Source: Kordia sp039026955 (GTDB lineage Bacteria > Bacteroidota > Bacteroidia > Flavobacteriales > Flavobacteriaceae). Taken from it: DNA of 64,000 bases. A program made the position numbers and the translations under genes. Location of the stretch: positions 47,507 through 111,506 of the forward strand of contig JBCCLH010000017.1 of NCBI GenBank assembly GCA_039026955.1, read 5' to 3'. Shown here in pieces: positions 33,043 through 41,371 of the stretch; within the stretch, counting starts at the first letter, position 1; every line of letters starts with the position of its first letter. Below the pieces are notes generated by a model. The model saw nothing but the letters and a program-made list of their open reading frames with translations, had not been told where the DNA came from and ran no database searches.

Positions 33043-33310
33043 CCAATTTATACCTAAAATACAAATTGGTATAAGTTTTTGAAACTCAATCAAAAAAGGA
33101 ATTTTTTATGTAGGATATTTTCTACGCGAGTTCTAAAAACCTTAATTAAACGTTAAAATCTACACTTGGTCTAAAAAAAAGGCATTTGATCTGATTTATT
33201 AGTGCTTTTTTAACGAGTCTACTTACATTAGCAGTGCCATAGCATAAGTAGGTTAAGTTCATGGTAAGATTTGGGGCAAAAAAAGGTGGTTTATTCCACC
33301 TTTTTTTATT
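33043..33310 (+). terminator. hairpins and terminator downstream of the PurF-like gene
   Basis: TACCAATTT (33041-33049) and AAATTGGTA (33064-33072) form a hairpin just after the stop. Further on, CTACTTA and TAAGTAG (about 33219-33252) flank a small stem, and AAAAAAAGGTGG-TTTATT-CCACCTTTTTTT (33278-33307) is a strong terminator. The stretch 33180-33310 could be a structured small RNA or a long 3' UTR; no reading frame is visible. Confidence 0.5.
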
Positions 33311-33311
33311 T

Positions 33312-33685
33312 TTACTCGCTTTGCTCTAGACCGCTGACGCTTTTAGACGTTAGATCGCTTCGCTTTTAGACCGCTAACTTTGTTAGCTGTTAGATTGCTT
33401 ACTCAGACGATTTTAATGCTGTTCTTCTGCATAAAACTTTCTACGAAACTTTTTGAGATTCTTGATTCCAAAAACCCAACACGCTGCGCTTTTAGACTGC
33501 TTACTCAAACGAATCTCTACGTTACTTTTTTCCACAAAATTTTATATGAAACATCTTGAATCCTGATTCTTGATTCCAGACTCTTGACTCTCGATTCGTC
33601 CCAAAACCCAAGACCTAACACCCAACACCAAAAAAAGACGAACACCACTGCCCGCCTTTTCAAATTATATTTTAAAAAAGTATGC
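33312..33685. repeat. repeat-filled convergent intergenic region
   Basis: Several head-to-tail copies of TAGACCGCT...CGCTTTTAGAC-type sequence (33318-33400 and again near 33485-33500), followed by ATTCTTGATTCC and CTCTTGACTCTCGATTC fragments. The same unit recurs at 48541-48640, 51411-51500 and 63643-63707. No gene is seen. Confidence 0.65.
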
Positions 33686-34294
33686 TTACTTTGCTTCTGC
33701 GTAACGTCTTTCCACTTCGTTCCAGTTGATTACATTGAAGAATGCTTTGATATAATCTGGACGTCTGTTTTGGTAGTTTAAGTAGTATGCGTGTTCCCAT
33801 ACATCTAATCCTAAAATTGGAGTTCCACCGCAACCTACCGTTGGCATCAATGGATTGTCTTGGTTTGGTGTAGAACATACTTCTACTTTTCCTCCTTTGT
33901 GTACACAAAGCCAAGCCCAACCTGATCCAAACTGTGTAGCCGCAGCTTTACTGAATACTTCAATAAATGCATCTTTTGAACCAAATGCTGCTTCAATAGC
34001 ATCTTTTAATTCTCCTGAAAGATAGCCTCTACCTTCTGGGTTCATTACTTCCCAAAAAAGACTGTGATTGTAAAATCCGCCTCCGTTGTTACGAACACCT
34101 GCATTGTTCATGTCTAAGTTCGTTAAAATATCTTCGATTGATTTTCCTTCTAAATCTGTTCCTTCAATTGCAGCATTTAACTTATTTGTATATCCGTTGT
34201 GATGTTTTGAATGGTGGATTTCCATCGTTCTGGCATCAATATTTGGTTCTAAAGCATCGTATGCGTATGGTAATTTTGGTAATTCAAAAGCCAT
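33686..34294 (-). CDS. sodA: superoxide dismutase (Fe/Mn family)
   Basis: 202 residues. Metal ligands are His27 (EIHHSKHH), His77 (GGGFYNHSLFWEVM), Asp164 and His168 (LGLDVWEHAYYLNY). The Gly-Gly-Gly stretch before the second ligand and the QFGSGWAWL segment are closer to Mn or cambialistic enzymes than to strict Fe-SOD, but the metal cannot be fixed by eye, so the symbol is provisional. No signal peptide, so it acts in the cytoplasm on superoxide. A TAAATTTG box (34337-34344, minus) lies 43 bases upstream. Confidence 0.94.
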   Translation of the reverse strand: MAFELPKLPYAYDALEPNIDARTMEIHHSKHHNGYTNKLNAAIEGTDLEGKSIEDILTNLDMNNAGVRNNGGGFYNHSLFWEVMNPEGRGYLSGELKDAIEAAFGSKDAFIEVFSKAAATQFGSGWAWLCVHKGGKVEVCSTPNQDNPLMPTVGCGGTPILGLDVWEHAYYLNYQNRRPDYIKAFFNVINWNEVERRYAEAK

Positions 34295-34336
34295 TATGTT
34301 TGTTTTTATTTAATTAAACATTAGTTTTTATGTTTA

Positions 34337-34344
34337 CAAATTTA
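34337..34344 (-). promoter_or_regulatory. promoter -7 box for the SOD gene
   Basis: TAAATTTG on the minus strand, a perfect TAnnTTTG, ~45 bases upstream of the ATG at 34294. The remaining ~285 bp up to the peptide gene at 34630 are AT-rich with no other recognisable element. Confidence 0.5.
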
Positions 34345-34629
34345 ATCATAACAATCAACAAAATAAAGTTGTTAAAAAAGATTCTAATAATATTTACATA
34401 AAGTTAATCTATTCTAAAAGAACTATTTCGACACTTTTCCTTTCCAAAATTCTGACACTAAAAAATAAAATTGCACCCATTTGTTTTCTATACACTTACA
34501 CTTCAAATAGTAAAATACTACAAATTGATACATACGTTTTTTCAATACTTTTCGTTACTTTATAACAGATTTTCAGCATAACCTACTGAAAACATTTGAA
34601 ATATATTATTAACCACAAACATTTTAATC

Positions 34630-34950
34630 ATGAAAAAAAAGAATTTAATCAACAAGTTAAAATTGACAAAAACACAGGTATCTAACTTCACTCCGAATCA
34701 AGTTGTGGGAGGATCTAGATTTTTCTGTAATGAGCCAATTGACCTGTCTGTCGTAGAGACGTGTATTAAAGGTTGCGGACTTACTGTAAATTGTACAAAT
34801 TACACCAACTGTAATGAGGTTACATTTGCAAATTGTACTGTGAACAATTGTCCATCAAACAATTGTGGGACGAACAACTGCGGAACTAATATTGGCTGTG
34901 GAACCGGCGGAAACTCTGGAGGAATTTCTTGCCCAGGATATGAGTGCTAA
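34630..34950 (+). CDS. cysteine-rich GG-leader peptide precursor
   Basis: 106 residues. The leader LKLTKTQVSNFTPNQVVGG has the same K..(V/I)..(L/F)...Q..GG layout as the two precursors at 10.9-11.3 kb. After the Gly-Gly (27-28) comes a 78-residue core with twelve Cys (33, 45, 49, 55, 61, 69, 74, 79, 84, 90, 101, 106), many Thr/Ser/Asn and an imperfect NNC(G/P)(T/S) repeat (VNNCPSNNCGTNNCGTNIGC). This could yield many thioether rings or disulfides. No modification enzyme or exporter is adjacent; the gene is alone between SOD and the AddA-like gene and is followed by its own terminator. Precursor class by leader resemblance; product unknown. Confidence 0.65.
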   Translation: MKKKNLINKLKLTKTQVSNFTPNQVVGGSRFFCNEPIDLSVVETCIKGCGLTVNCTNYTNCNEVTFANCTVNNCPSNNCGTNNCGTNIGCGTGGNSGGISCPGYEC

Positions 34951-34970
34951 AAAGTGATCATATAAACTAA

Positions 34971-35003
34971 AAAATCCAGCTTTATTGTTGAAGCTGGATT
35001 TTT
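34971..35003 (+). terminator. terminator after the cysteine-rich precursor
   Basis: AAAATCCAGCTT and AAGCTGGATTTTT pair over nine bases with a loop of TATTGTTG, ending in a T run. The T run is followed closely by the promoter of the next gene. Confidence 0.8.
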
Positions 35004-35030
35004 GTTTTTAGCGCGATTTAGATTTTACCC

Positions 35031-35038
35031 TATCTTTG
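35031..35038 (+). promoter_or_regulatory. promoter -7 box for the AddA-like gene
   Basis: TATCTTTG, a perfect TAnnTTTG, with TTTTTG about 21-25 bases upstream as a -33 candidate. It places the transcript start near 35045, which rules out in-frame starts before that and supports the GTG at 35062. Confidence 0.55.
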
Positions 35039-35061
35039 TGTATCGTTTTAAAAAATCTTCT

Positions 35062-38000
35062 GTGTCTACACCTTTTATTATTTACAATGCCTCTGCGGGT
35101 TCGGGAAAAACGTACACACTTGTAAAAGACTATTTGCGCATTTTGCTTTCTTCGGTTCAGAAAGATAGTTACAAGCAAATTTTAGCCGTGACTTTTACGA
35201 ATAAAGCGGTGGCGGAAATGAAAGCGCGTATTATTGAAAATCTCAATGCGTTTTCGTTTGATGAAACTGCGAAAGCTTCCCCAATGTTTTTGGAATTAGC
35301 AGCAGATTTGAAATTGCATCCTGCGCAGTTGCAACAAAAAGCCAAAGAAGTACTGAAAAGTATTTTGCACAATTATGCTTTTTTTGAAGTCGCAACGATT
35401 GATAAATTCACGCATAGCGTCATCAGAACCTTTGCGTACGACTTGAAACTTCCACTTAACTTTGAAGTGGAACTCGATACAGATGCACTATTAAATGAAG
35501 CCGTAGATCAATTAATTTCAAAAGCAGGTGAAGACAAACTCATCTCGGATGTATTAATTGAATATGCACTTGAAAAAGCGGACGATGATAAAAGTTGGGA
35601 CATTGCTTTCGATTTGAATAAAATCGCGAAGCTGTTGCTGAATGAAAACGAAAAACCACATCTGCGCAAGCTCAAAAACAAAACGCTTGAAGATTTCAGT
35701 GAACTCAAAGAACTCCTCAAAAAGAAAATACAAACTACAACAAAAGCACTTTCCAAAGTAGGAAATGAAGTGTTGCAATTAATTGGAAATGCAGGATTAG
35801 AATTCGATGATTTCCTCCGAGGAACACTTCCAAAACACTTTCAAAAAATTGCCAACAAAGATTTCAACGAAAAAAGCTTATACGGCAACAAACTCGCTGA
35901 CAATTTAGCCAACGGAAGCATCTACAAAAAAACACTCGATCCAGACAAAGCGTCCACAATTGACAGTTTATTGCCAGAATTGACTGAACATTATCACAGT
36001 TGCAAGGAAAAGGTATATCATTTAAGTTTTCTTAAGAATTTCTATAAAAACACCACACCACTCTCGGTACTCAATGCCATTCAGCAAGAGCTGGAAACCA
36101 TTAAAGAAGAGCAAAATCTACTCTTAATTTCTGAGTTCAACACGTTAATTAGCGAAACTATCAAAGATGAGCCTGCACCTTTTATTTACGAACGTTTGGG
36201 TGAAAAATACAAGCATTATTTCATCGACGAATTTCAAGATACTTCCGAAATGCAATGGCAAAACTTAATTCCGTTGATTTCCAATAAGCTTCAAACCGAA
36301 GTTACAGGCGGAAATAGCGGAACCTTAACGATTGTCGGAGACGCCAAACAATCCATTTATCGTTGGCGCGGTGGAAAAGCAGAACAATTCATCGGATTGA
36401 ACAAAGAGGTAAATCCATTTTATGTGGAAAAGAATCCTCAAAATCTACCGAGAAATTATCGTAGTTATGACGAAATCATCAACTTTAACAATGATTTCTT
36501 TCAGCATGTGGCGCAATTCTTTTACCAAGAAGAATTTCAAGAAATCTACAAAGAAGGTGCTACACAGTTAACCAACAATAAGAAAGGCGGATTCATTTCT
36601 TTTGAATTTGTAGAAGCCAAAACGAGCGAAGAAGAATTTGAAATCATTCCTGAAAAAGTCGTTGCCAAAATTCAAGAAGTTTTACAAAAAGGATTTGCCT
36701 ACAAAGATATTTGTGTCTTAACACGAAGAAAAAACGAAGGAATTGCGGTTGCCGACATCTTATCAACTCACGAAATTCCGATCATTTCCTCAGAAACTTT
36801 ATTGATCAAACGTTCGCGGGAAGTGCAGTTTATCAACGACATTTTGAAATTAGCGATTCAGCCTAAAAACAATGAAGTCAAGCTGCATTTACTCAACTAT
36901 TTGGCAACTGAGAAACTACAACTTCCACAAAAGCATAAATTCTTAAAAATACATGTCGTACTTGAACCTGACGAATTATTTGAAACCTTGACAGAGTTTG
37001 ATTTTGACTTTACCTATTTCTTGCAATTATCGTTGTATGAAGCTGTGGAATACTGTGTTCGCGCCTTTCAACTTACAGACAAATCCAACGCATACATTCA
37101 GTTTTACCTAGATTTTGTATTGGAATACACACAAAAGAAACAATTGGGTTTTGCAGGCTTCCTAGAACATTGGGAAAAGAAAAAGAATCATCTCAGTATT
37201 ATGGCTTCTGGTTCGGAAAATGCGGTACAAATTATGACCATTCACAAATCGAAAGGACTGGAATTTCCTGTGGTTATCTTTCCATTTGCCAACACCGATA
37301 TATACAAGGAATTGGAGCCAAAACTCTGGTATCCTATCAACAAAGACGATTTTTTAGGTTTTGAAGAAGCCTATTTAAATCTCAACAGTACTGTAAAAGA
37401 ATATGGCGAATTCGGCGAAGCGTTGCACGCAGAAAGACAATCGCAATTGGAGTTGGATAATTTCAACATTTTATATGTAGCTTTTACACGACCTGTGCAG
37501 CAATTACATGTCATCACCAAAAAAGATATCGATAGCAAAGGCAACGAGCGTTTGCAGACGTTTTCAGGTATTTTTATAAATTATCTAAGAGCAAAAGAGT
37601 TGTGGAACGATGAAGTATCAAGCTACACCTTTGGCGATTCTGAGGAAAATCTCGCGAAAGCGGACACTGAAGACATTCACACTATTACCCAACAACACTT
37701 TATCAGTACCGCCAAAGAAGATCACAACTTGCATTTAATGACCAAACAAGGGTTGCTGTGGGACACATCGCAAGAAGCCGCGATTGAAAAAGGAAATCTC
37801 ATTCACGATGTGTTGGCACAAATAAAATATCCTTCCGATTTGGAATTTGTCTTGGACGAATACATCAGCAAAGGAATTATTGACGAACAACAACGTGAAA
37901 AATTGGAGAAAAGTATTGGGTATGTGGTGAATCATCCAGAAATCAACAGTCACTTTCTGCAAGACAATACGGTATATAATGAAAAAGATATCATTTCAAA

Positions 38001-38205
38001 AGCTGGAAAAATTCTACGTCCCGACCGAATCGTTGTGAATCCAAACAACGAAACCACAATTATTGACTATAAAACGGGCATGCATAATCCAGCGTATGTT
38101 GAGCAAATCTACGAATATGCTGATACATTGACTGAAATGGGTTTTAAAGTTTCTCAAAAAATAATCCTCTACATCAACGAACAAATTATTGTTAAATATG
38201 TCTAA
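35062..38205 (+). CDS. AddA/RecB-like UvrD helicase-nuclease
   Basis: 1047 residues from the GTG at 35062, chosen because a promoter box ends at 35038 and MSTPFIIYNASAGSGKTYTL is a natural start. Walker A is NASAGSGKT (9-17), Walker B is YFIDEFQDTSEMQW near residue 390, GDAKQSIYRWRGG is motif III/IV, IMTIHKSKGLEFPVV motif V and LYVAFTRPVQQLHV motif VI. The C terminus carries a PD-(D/E)XK nuclease: GNLIHDVLA, then RPDRIVV and IIDYKTG near residue 1000. With the AddB-like protein at 41372 it would process double-strand breaks for RecA. The two genes flank kbl and the OmpA gene instead of being adjacent. Confidence 0.92.
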   Translation: MSTPFIIYNASAGSGKTYTLVKDYLRILLSSVQKDSYKQILAVTFTNKAVAEMKARIIENLNAFSFDETAKASPMFLELAADLKLHPAQLQQKAKEVLKSILHNYAFFEVATIDKFTHSVIRTFAYDLKLPLNFEVELDTDALLNEAVDQLISKAGEDKLISDVLIEYALEKADDDKSWDIAFDLNKIAKLLLNENEKPHLRKLKNKTLEDFSELKELLKKKIQTTTKALSKVGNEVLQLIGNAGLEFDDFLRGTLPKHFQKIANKDFNEKSLYGNKLADNLANGSIYKKTLDPDKASTIDSLLPELTEHYHSCKEKVYHLSFLKNFYKNTTPLSVLNAIQQELETIKEEQNLLLISEFNTLISETIKDEPAPFIYERLGEKYKHYFIDEFQDTSEMQWQNLIPLISNKLQTEVTGGNSGTLTIVGDAKQSIYRWRGGKAEQFIGLNKEVNPFYVEKNPQNLPRNYRSYDEIINFNNDFFQHVAQFFYQEEFQEIYKEGATQLTNNKKGGFISFEFVEAKTSEEEFEIIPEKVVAKIQEVLQKGFAYKDICVLTRRKNEGIAVADILSTHEIPIISSETLLIKRSREVQFINDILKLAIQPKNNEVKLHLLNYLATEKLQLPQKHKFLKIHVVLEPDELFETLTEFDFDFTYFLQLSLYEAVEYCVRAFQLTDKSNAYIQFYLDFVLEYTQKKQLGFAGFLEHWEKKKNHLSIMASGSENAVQIMTIHKSKGLEFPVVIFPFANTDIYKELEPKLWYPINKDDFLGFEEAYLNLNSTVKEYGEFGEALHAERQSQLELDNFNILYVAFTRPVQQLHVITKKDIDSKGNERLQTFSGIFINYLRAKELWNDEVSSYTFGDSEENLAKADTEDIHTITQQHFISTAKEDHNLHLMTKQGLLWDTSQEAAIEKGNLIHDVLAQIKYPSDLEFVLDEYISKGIIDEQQREKLEKSIGYVVNHPEINSHFLQDNTVYNEKDIISKAGKILRPDRIVVNPNNETTIIDYKTGMHNPAYVEQIYEYADTLTEMGFKVSQKIILYINEQIIVKYV

Positions 38206-38223
38206 TGTCATATAAAAGCAACA

Positions 38224-38458
38224 GTGAGTTTTCTTTTCCGCAGTGTAGTAAGAACTTTTCGTAAAAAATTTTTGAAGCCTTGGAGAAAATTTAGAAAAGT
38301 TCTTACGGTTTTAGTTTTTCTCCCAAAAAGAAAAACTAAAAACACCTCTGGAAATCAAAGATTCATGAGTTCCTCAATTTAAAATAGAAAACTCACGAAC
38401 TAAAAGTGCCCTTTCTTTTGTTTCTTTTCTTTGGGCAAGCAAAGAACACGAAAGAAGG
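38224..38458. repeat. nested palindromes between the AddA-like gene and kbl
   Basis: Outer pair GTGAGTTTTC (38224-38233) and GAAAACTCAC (38387-38396) encloses GTAAGAACTTTTC (38248-38260) with GAAAAGTTCTTAC (38294-38306) and a TAGTTTTT/AAAAACTA hairpin (38312-38338). A separate hairpin with CCTTTCTTTTGTTTC... and ...GAAAGAAGG arms spans 38409-38458. No gene is seen. Similar CTTTCTTTTG...CAAAGAAA elements are common between Bacteroidota genes. Confidence 0.65.
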
Positions 38459-38592
38459 AAACAAAATTTTACTATGTTATTAGATTTTACTATGAGTGAG
38501 TAATTTTTATATGAATAAAGTTTATTTTGAATTTCTATCAAAAAACATCATTTAAATGACCTTTTTATTACGATAAACTCAAAAATCGTAAC

Positions 38593-38600
38593 TATTTTTG
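38593..38600 (+). promoter_or_regulatory. promoter -7 box for kbl
   Basis: TATTTTTG, a perfect TAnnTTTG, 18-25 bases upstream of the ATG at 38618. Confidence 0.55.
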
Positions 38601-38617
38601 TAAAAACTCAAACAACC

Positions 38618-39811
38618 ATGTACGGAAGCATACAACAACATTTACAACAAGAGCTTCAGGAAATTAAAGAAGCTGGACTTTACAAGAAAGAGCGTGTCAT
38701 TACCTCAGCACAAGGAGCAGAAATCACCATCAATACAGGTGAAACGGTGATTAATTTTTGTGCGAATAACTACTTGGGATTGTCTTCGCATCCAGAGGTG
38801 ATTCAGGCAGCGAAAGACACGATGGACACACACGGATTTGGAATGTCTTCAGTACGATTTATTTGTGGAACGCAGGATATTCACAAAACACTAGAGCAAA
38901 AAATCGTCGAATATTACGGTACAGAAGATACCATATTATATGCAGCTGCCTTTGATGCCAATGGCGGTGTTTTTGAACCTTTATTGACCAAAGAAGATGC
39001 TATTATTTCTGATTCGTTAAATCACGCTTCTATTATTGATGGTGTGCGTTTGTGTAAAGCAGCACGTTATCGCTATCAAAACAATGACATGGCAGACTTG
39101 GAAAAGCAACTGCAACAAGCCAATGCGGATGGAGCACGTTTTAAAATCATTGTAACCGATGGTGTATTCTCTATGGACGGATTGGTAGCGCCGTTGGATG
39201 AAATTGTCGCTTTGGCAGAACAATACGATGCTATGGTGATGATTGATGAATGTCATGCCACAGGATTCATTGGCGAAACCGGACGCGGAACCTTAGAAGA
39301 GAAAAATGTAATGGGCAAAATTGACATCATTACTGGAACGCTTGGAAAAGCAATGGGCGGCGCGATGGGCGGATATACGACTGGAAAAAAGGAAATCATT
39401 GAAATCTTACGTCAGCGCTCAAGACCGTATTTATTCTCTAACTCGTTGGCGCCAGCCATTGTAGGAGCATCTATTAAAGTATTTGAAATGTTAGGAAGCG
39501 ATACGACATTGCGTGATAAGCTCATGGAAAATACAGCATATTTCAAAAAAGGAATGATGGACGCAGGCTTTGACATTGTAGATGGCGATTCTGCTATTGT
39601 ACCTGTAATGTTATACGATGCTAAGTTATCTCAAATCATGGCCGACAAATTATTAGAAAAAGGAATTTATGTAATTGGGTTCTTCTATCCTGTAGTTCCT
39701 AAAGAAAAAGCCAGAATACGCGTGCAGTTATCTGCCGCTCACACAAAAGAACATTTAGACAAAGCGATTGCAGCATTTACTGAAATAGGAAAAGAATTAA
39801 ATGTAATATAA
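38618..39811 (+). CDS. kbl: glycine C-acetyltransferase (2-amino-3-ketobutyrate CoA ligase)
   Basis: 397 residues, the length of E. coli Kbl, with high apparent similarity throughout. The PLP-binding Lys is Lys244 in TGTLGKAMGGAMGGY, and MIDECHATGFIGETGRGT holds the Asp and His that contact the cofactor. It converts 2-amino-3-oxobutyrate and CoA to glycine and acetyl-CoA in threonine breakdown. No threonine dehydrogenase gene is in the window. Related alpha-oxoamine synthases (serine palmitoyltransferase, KBL, ALAS) share the fold, but length and motifs fit Kbl. Confidence 0.93.
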   Translation: MYGSIQQHLQQELQEIKEAGLYKKERVITSAQGAEITINTGETVINFCANNYLGLSSHPEVIQAAKDTMDTHGFGMSSVRFICGTQDIHKTLEQKIVEYYGTEDTILYAAAFDANGGVFEPLLTKEDAIISDSLNHASIIDGVRLCKAARYRYQNNDMADLEKQLQQANADGARFKIIVTDGVFSMDGLVAPLDEIVALAEQYDAMVMIDECHATGFIGETGRGTLEEKNVMGKIDIITGTLGKAMGGAMGGYTTGKKEIIEILRQRSRPYLFSNSLAPAIVGASIKVFEMLGSDTTLRDKLMENTAYFKKGMMDAGFDIVDGDSAIVPVMLYDAKLSQIMADKLLEKGIYVIGFFYPVVPKEKARIRVQLSAAHTKEHLDKAIAAFTEIGKELNVI

Positions 39812-39856
39812 AAAGCTTAAATCTCAATATTTCTTAATGTATTCTAAAAAAATTAA

Positions 39857-39864
39857 TATATTTG
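39857..39864 (+). promoter_or_regulatory. promoter -7 box for the OmpA-family gene
   Basis: TATATTTG, a perfect TAnnTTTG, 70 bases upstream of the ATG at 39934, giving a long AT-rich leader as is usual for abundant outer-membrane proteins. Confidence 0.55.
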
Positions 39865-39933
39865 TCTTTGTTAATAAGTATTAACAACTTACATTTGTCC
39901 TTTAATTAACACTTAAAATTAAATAATTAAAAC

Positions 39934-41304
39934 ATGAAACATCTTAGCAGATTTTTAGTTGCTTTGTTGCTTGTAGTAGGATTCAGCAACGTAAAAGCTC
40001 AAGACTCAAATAACCCGTGGCAAATTAACGTTAGCGTTAATGCTGTTGATTTCTATCCAACAAACGATATGGAAGCAGCGGGAATTACAGGAAAGTGGTT
40101 TGACGAATACTTCAATTTAGGAGACCACTGGAATATCCTACCAACACTTTCAGCAATTAGCGTTTCTAAGTACGTAGGAGACGGATTTTCTGTAGGAGCT
40201 AGAGGTTCTGTTAATAGAATTGAAAAATTTGGAAGTCAAGAAGTAGAAGATATCACATACTACGGATTCGATGCACTTATCAAATACAACCTAAACGAGC
40301 TTTATGACTTAGGGAAATTTGATCCTTATGTAGAAGTTGGTGGTGGTTACACTTGGGTTGACGATATTGGAGCAGGTACCGTAAACGGAGGTATCGGTAT
40401 TAACTACTGGTTCAGCGAAAACATCGCATTCAACTTACAAACAACATATAAGCACTCTTTCGAGGATTATTTAGCTCCTCACTTCCAGCACTTTGCTGGT
40501 ATCGCTATCAAATTTGGTGGAAAAGATACTGATGAAGATGGAATTTATGACAAAGATGATGCTTGTCCAGACGTAAAAGGTTTACCAGAATTCAACGGAT
40601 GTCCTGATACTGACGGTGACGGAATTGAAGATAGTAAAGATGACTGTCCTGATACTGCAGGTTTAGCTGCATTAAACGGATGCCCTGATACTGACGGTGA
40701 CGGAATCGCTGATGGTAAGGATGATTGTCCAGAAGTAGCTGGTTCTAAAGCTATGAACGGATGTCCTGATACTGATGGTGACGGAATTACTGACAAGAAA
40801 GATAACTGTCCAAACGAAGCTGGACCATCTGCTAACAAAGGATGCCCATGGACTGATAAAGATGGTGACGGAGTATTAGACAAAGACGACAGATGTCCAG
40901 AAGTAGCTGGTGTTGCTGAGAACGACGGATGTCCTCCAATTGCTAGAATGACTGTTACTGAAATTACTGAGTTAGATAACTTAGCTAGAACAGTATACTT
41001 CAACTCTGGTAAAGATTCTTTCAAAGCTGAAACGTACGCTATCTTAGACAAAATCGTTGAGTTAATCAAAGGTTTCCCTAAAGAAAAATTTAGCATCATC
41101 GGTCACACTGACAGCGTAGGATCTGAATCATTAAACCAAAAGTTATCTGAAAAGAGAGCTAACGCAGTTAAAAAATACTTAGAGTCTAAATTATCTAACA
41201 GCTTTACTGCTGAAGGAAAAGGAGAAGCTGAGCCAATCGCTTCAAATAGAACTAGAAAAGGAAGAGCTCAAAACAGAAGAGTAGAGATTAAATTAGTAAA
41301 GTAA
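39934..41304 (+). CDS. OmpA-family outer-membrane protein with thrombospondin type 3 repeats
   Basis: 456 residues. A signal peptide (FLVALLLVVGFSNVKAQ) is followed by an eight-stranded beta-barrel-like region to about residue 195. Five calcium-binding thrombospondin type 3 repeats come next (DTDGDGI.D..DDCP....G......GCP, about 198-335), then an OmpA C-terminal peptidoglycan-binding domain (VYFNSGKDSF, IIGHTDSVGSESLNQKLSEK, RRVEIKLVK). It links the outer membrane to peptidoglycan and is usually one of the major surface proteins. Codon use is more biased than in its neighbours (many AAC, GGT and GGA codons), fitting high expression. A strong terminator follows. Confidence 0.95.
   Translation: MKHLSRFLVALLLVVGFSNVKAQDSNNPWQINVSVNAVDFYPTNDMEAAGITGKWFDEYFNLGDHWNILPTLSAISVSKYVGDGFSVGARGSVNRIEKFGSQEVEDITYYGFDALIKYNLNELYDLGKFDPYVEVGGGYTWVDDIGAGTVNGGIGINYWFSENIAFNLQTTYKHSFEDYLAPHFQHFAGIAIKFGGKDTDEDGIYDKDDACPDVKGLPEFNGCPDTDGDGIEDSKDDCPDTAGLAALNGCPDTDGDGIADGKDDCPEVAGSKAMNGCPDTDGDGITDKKDNCPNEAGPSANKGCPWTDKDGDGVLDKDDRCPEVAGVAENDGCPPIARMTVTEITELDNLARTVYFNSGKDSFKAETYAILDKIVELIKGFPKEKFSIIGHTDSVGSESLNQKLSEKRANAVKKYLESKLSNSFTAEGKGEAEPIASNRTRKGRAQNRRVEIKLVK
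40528..40940 (+). repeat. thrombospondin type 3 coding repeats
   Basis: Five ~36-residue calcium-binding units, also visible in DNA as repeated GATACTGACGGTGACGGAAT and GGATG(T/C)CCTGATACTGA(C/T)GG stretches. They form the linker between barrel and peptidoglycan-binding domain. Confidence 0.85.
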
Positions 41305-41327
41305 TTTAGTTCCTTACATAACATCAC

Positions 41328-41360
41328 AAAAAACGCCTCGAAATATCGAGGCGTTTTTTT
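41328..41360 (+). terminator. terminator after the OmpA-family gene
   Basis: AAAAAACGCCTCG and CGAGGCGTTTTTTT pair perfectly around an AAATAT loop; a strong bidirectional intrinsic terminator. Confidence 0.88.
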
Positions 41361-41371
41361 ATTTTTACAGC

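Noticed and set aside
33178..33310. 6S or SRP RNA gene
   Set aside because: No GGAAG/GCAGCC-type SRP loop and no 6S-like open bubble could be recognised.
35002..35061. Earlier start for the AddA-like helicase
   Set aside because: A TATCTTTG promoter box at 35031-35038 and the preceding terminator tail lie in this stretch, so it cannot all be coding; GTG 35062 fits better.
40545..41099. 184-codon open frame on the minus strand inside the OmpA-family gene
   Set aside because: It is the reverse of the thrombospondin repeats; the plus-strand gene is certain and the frame owes its length to the repeats.
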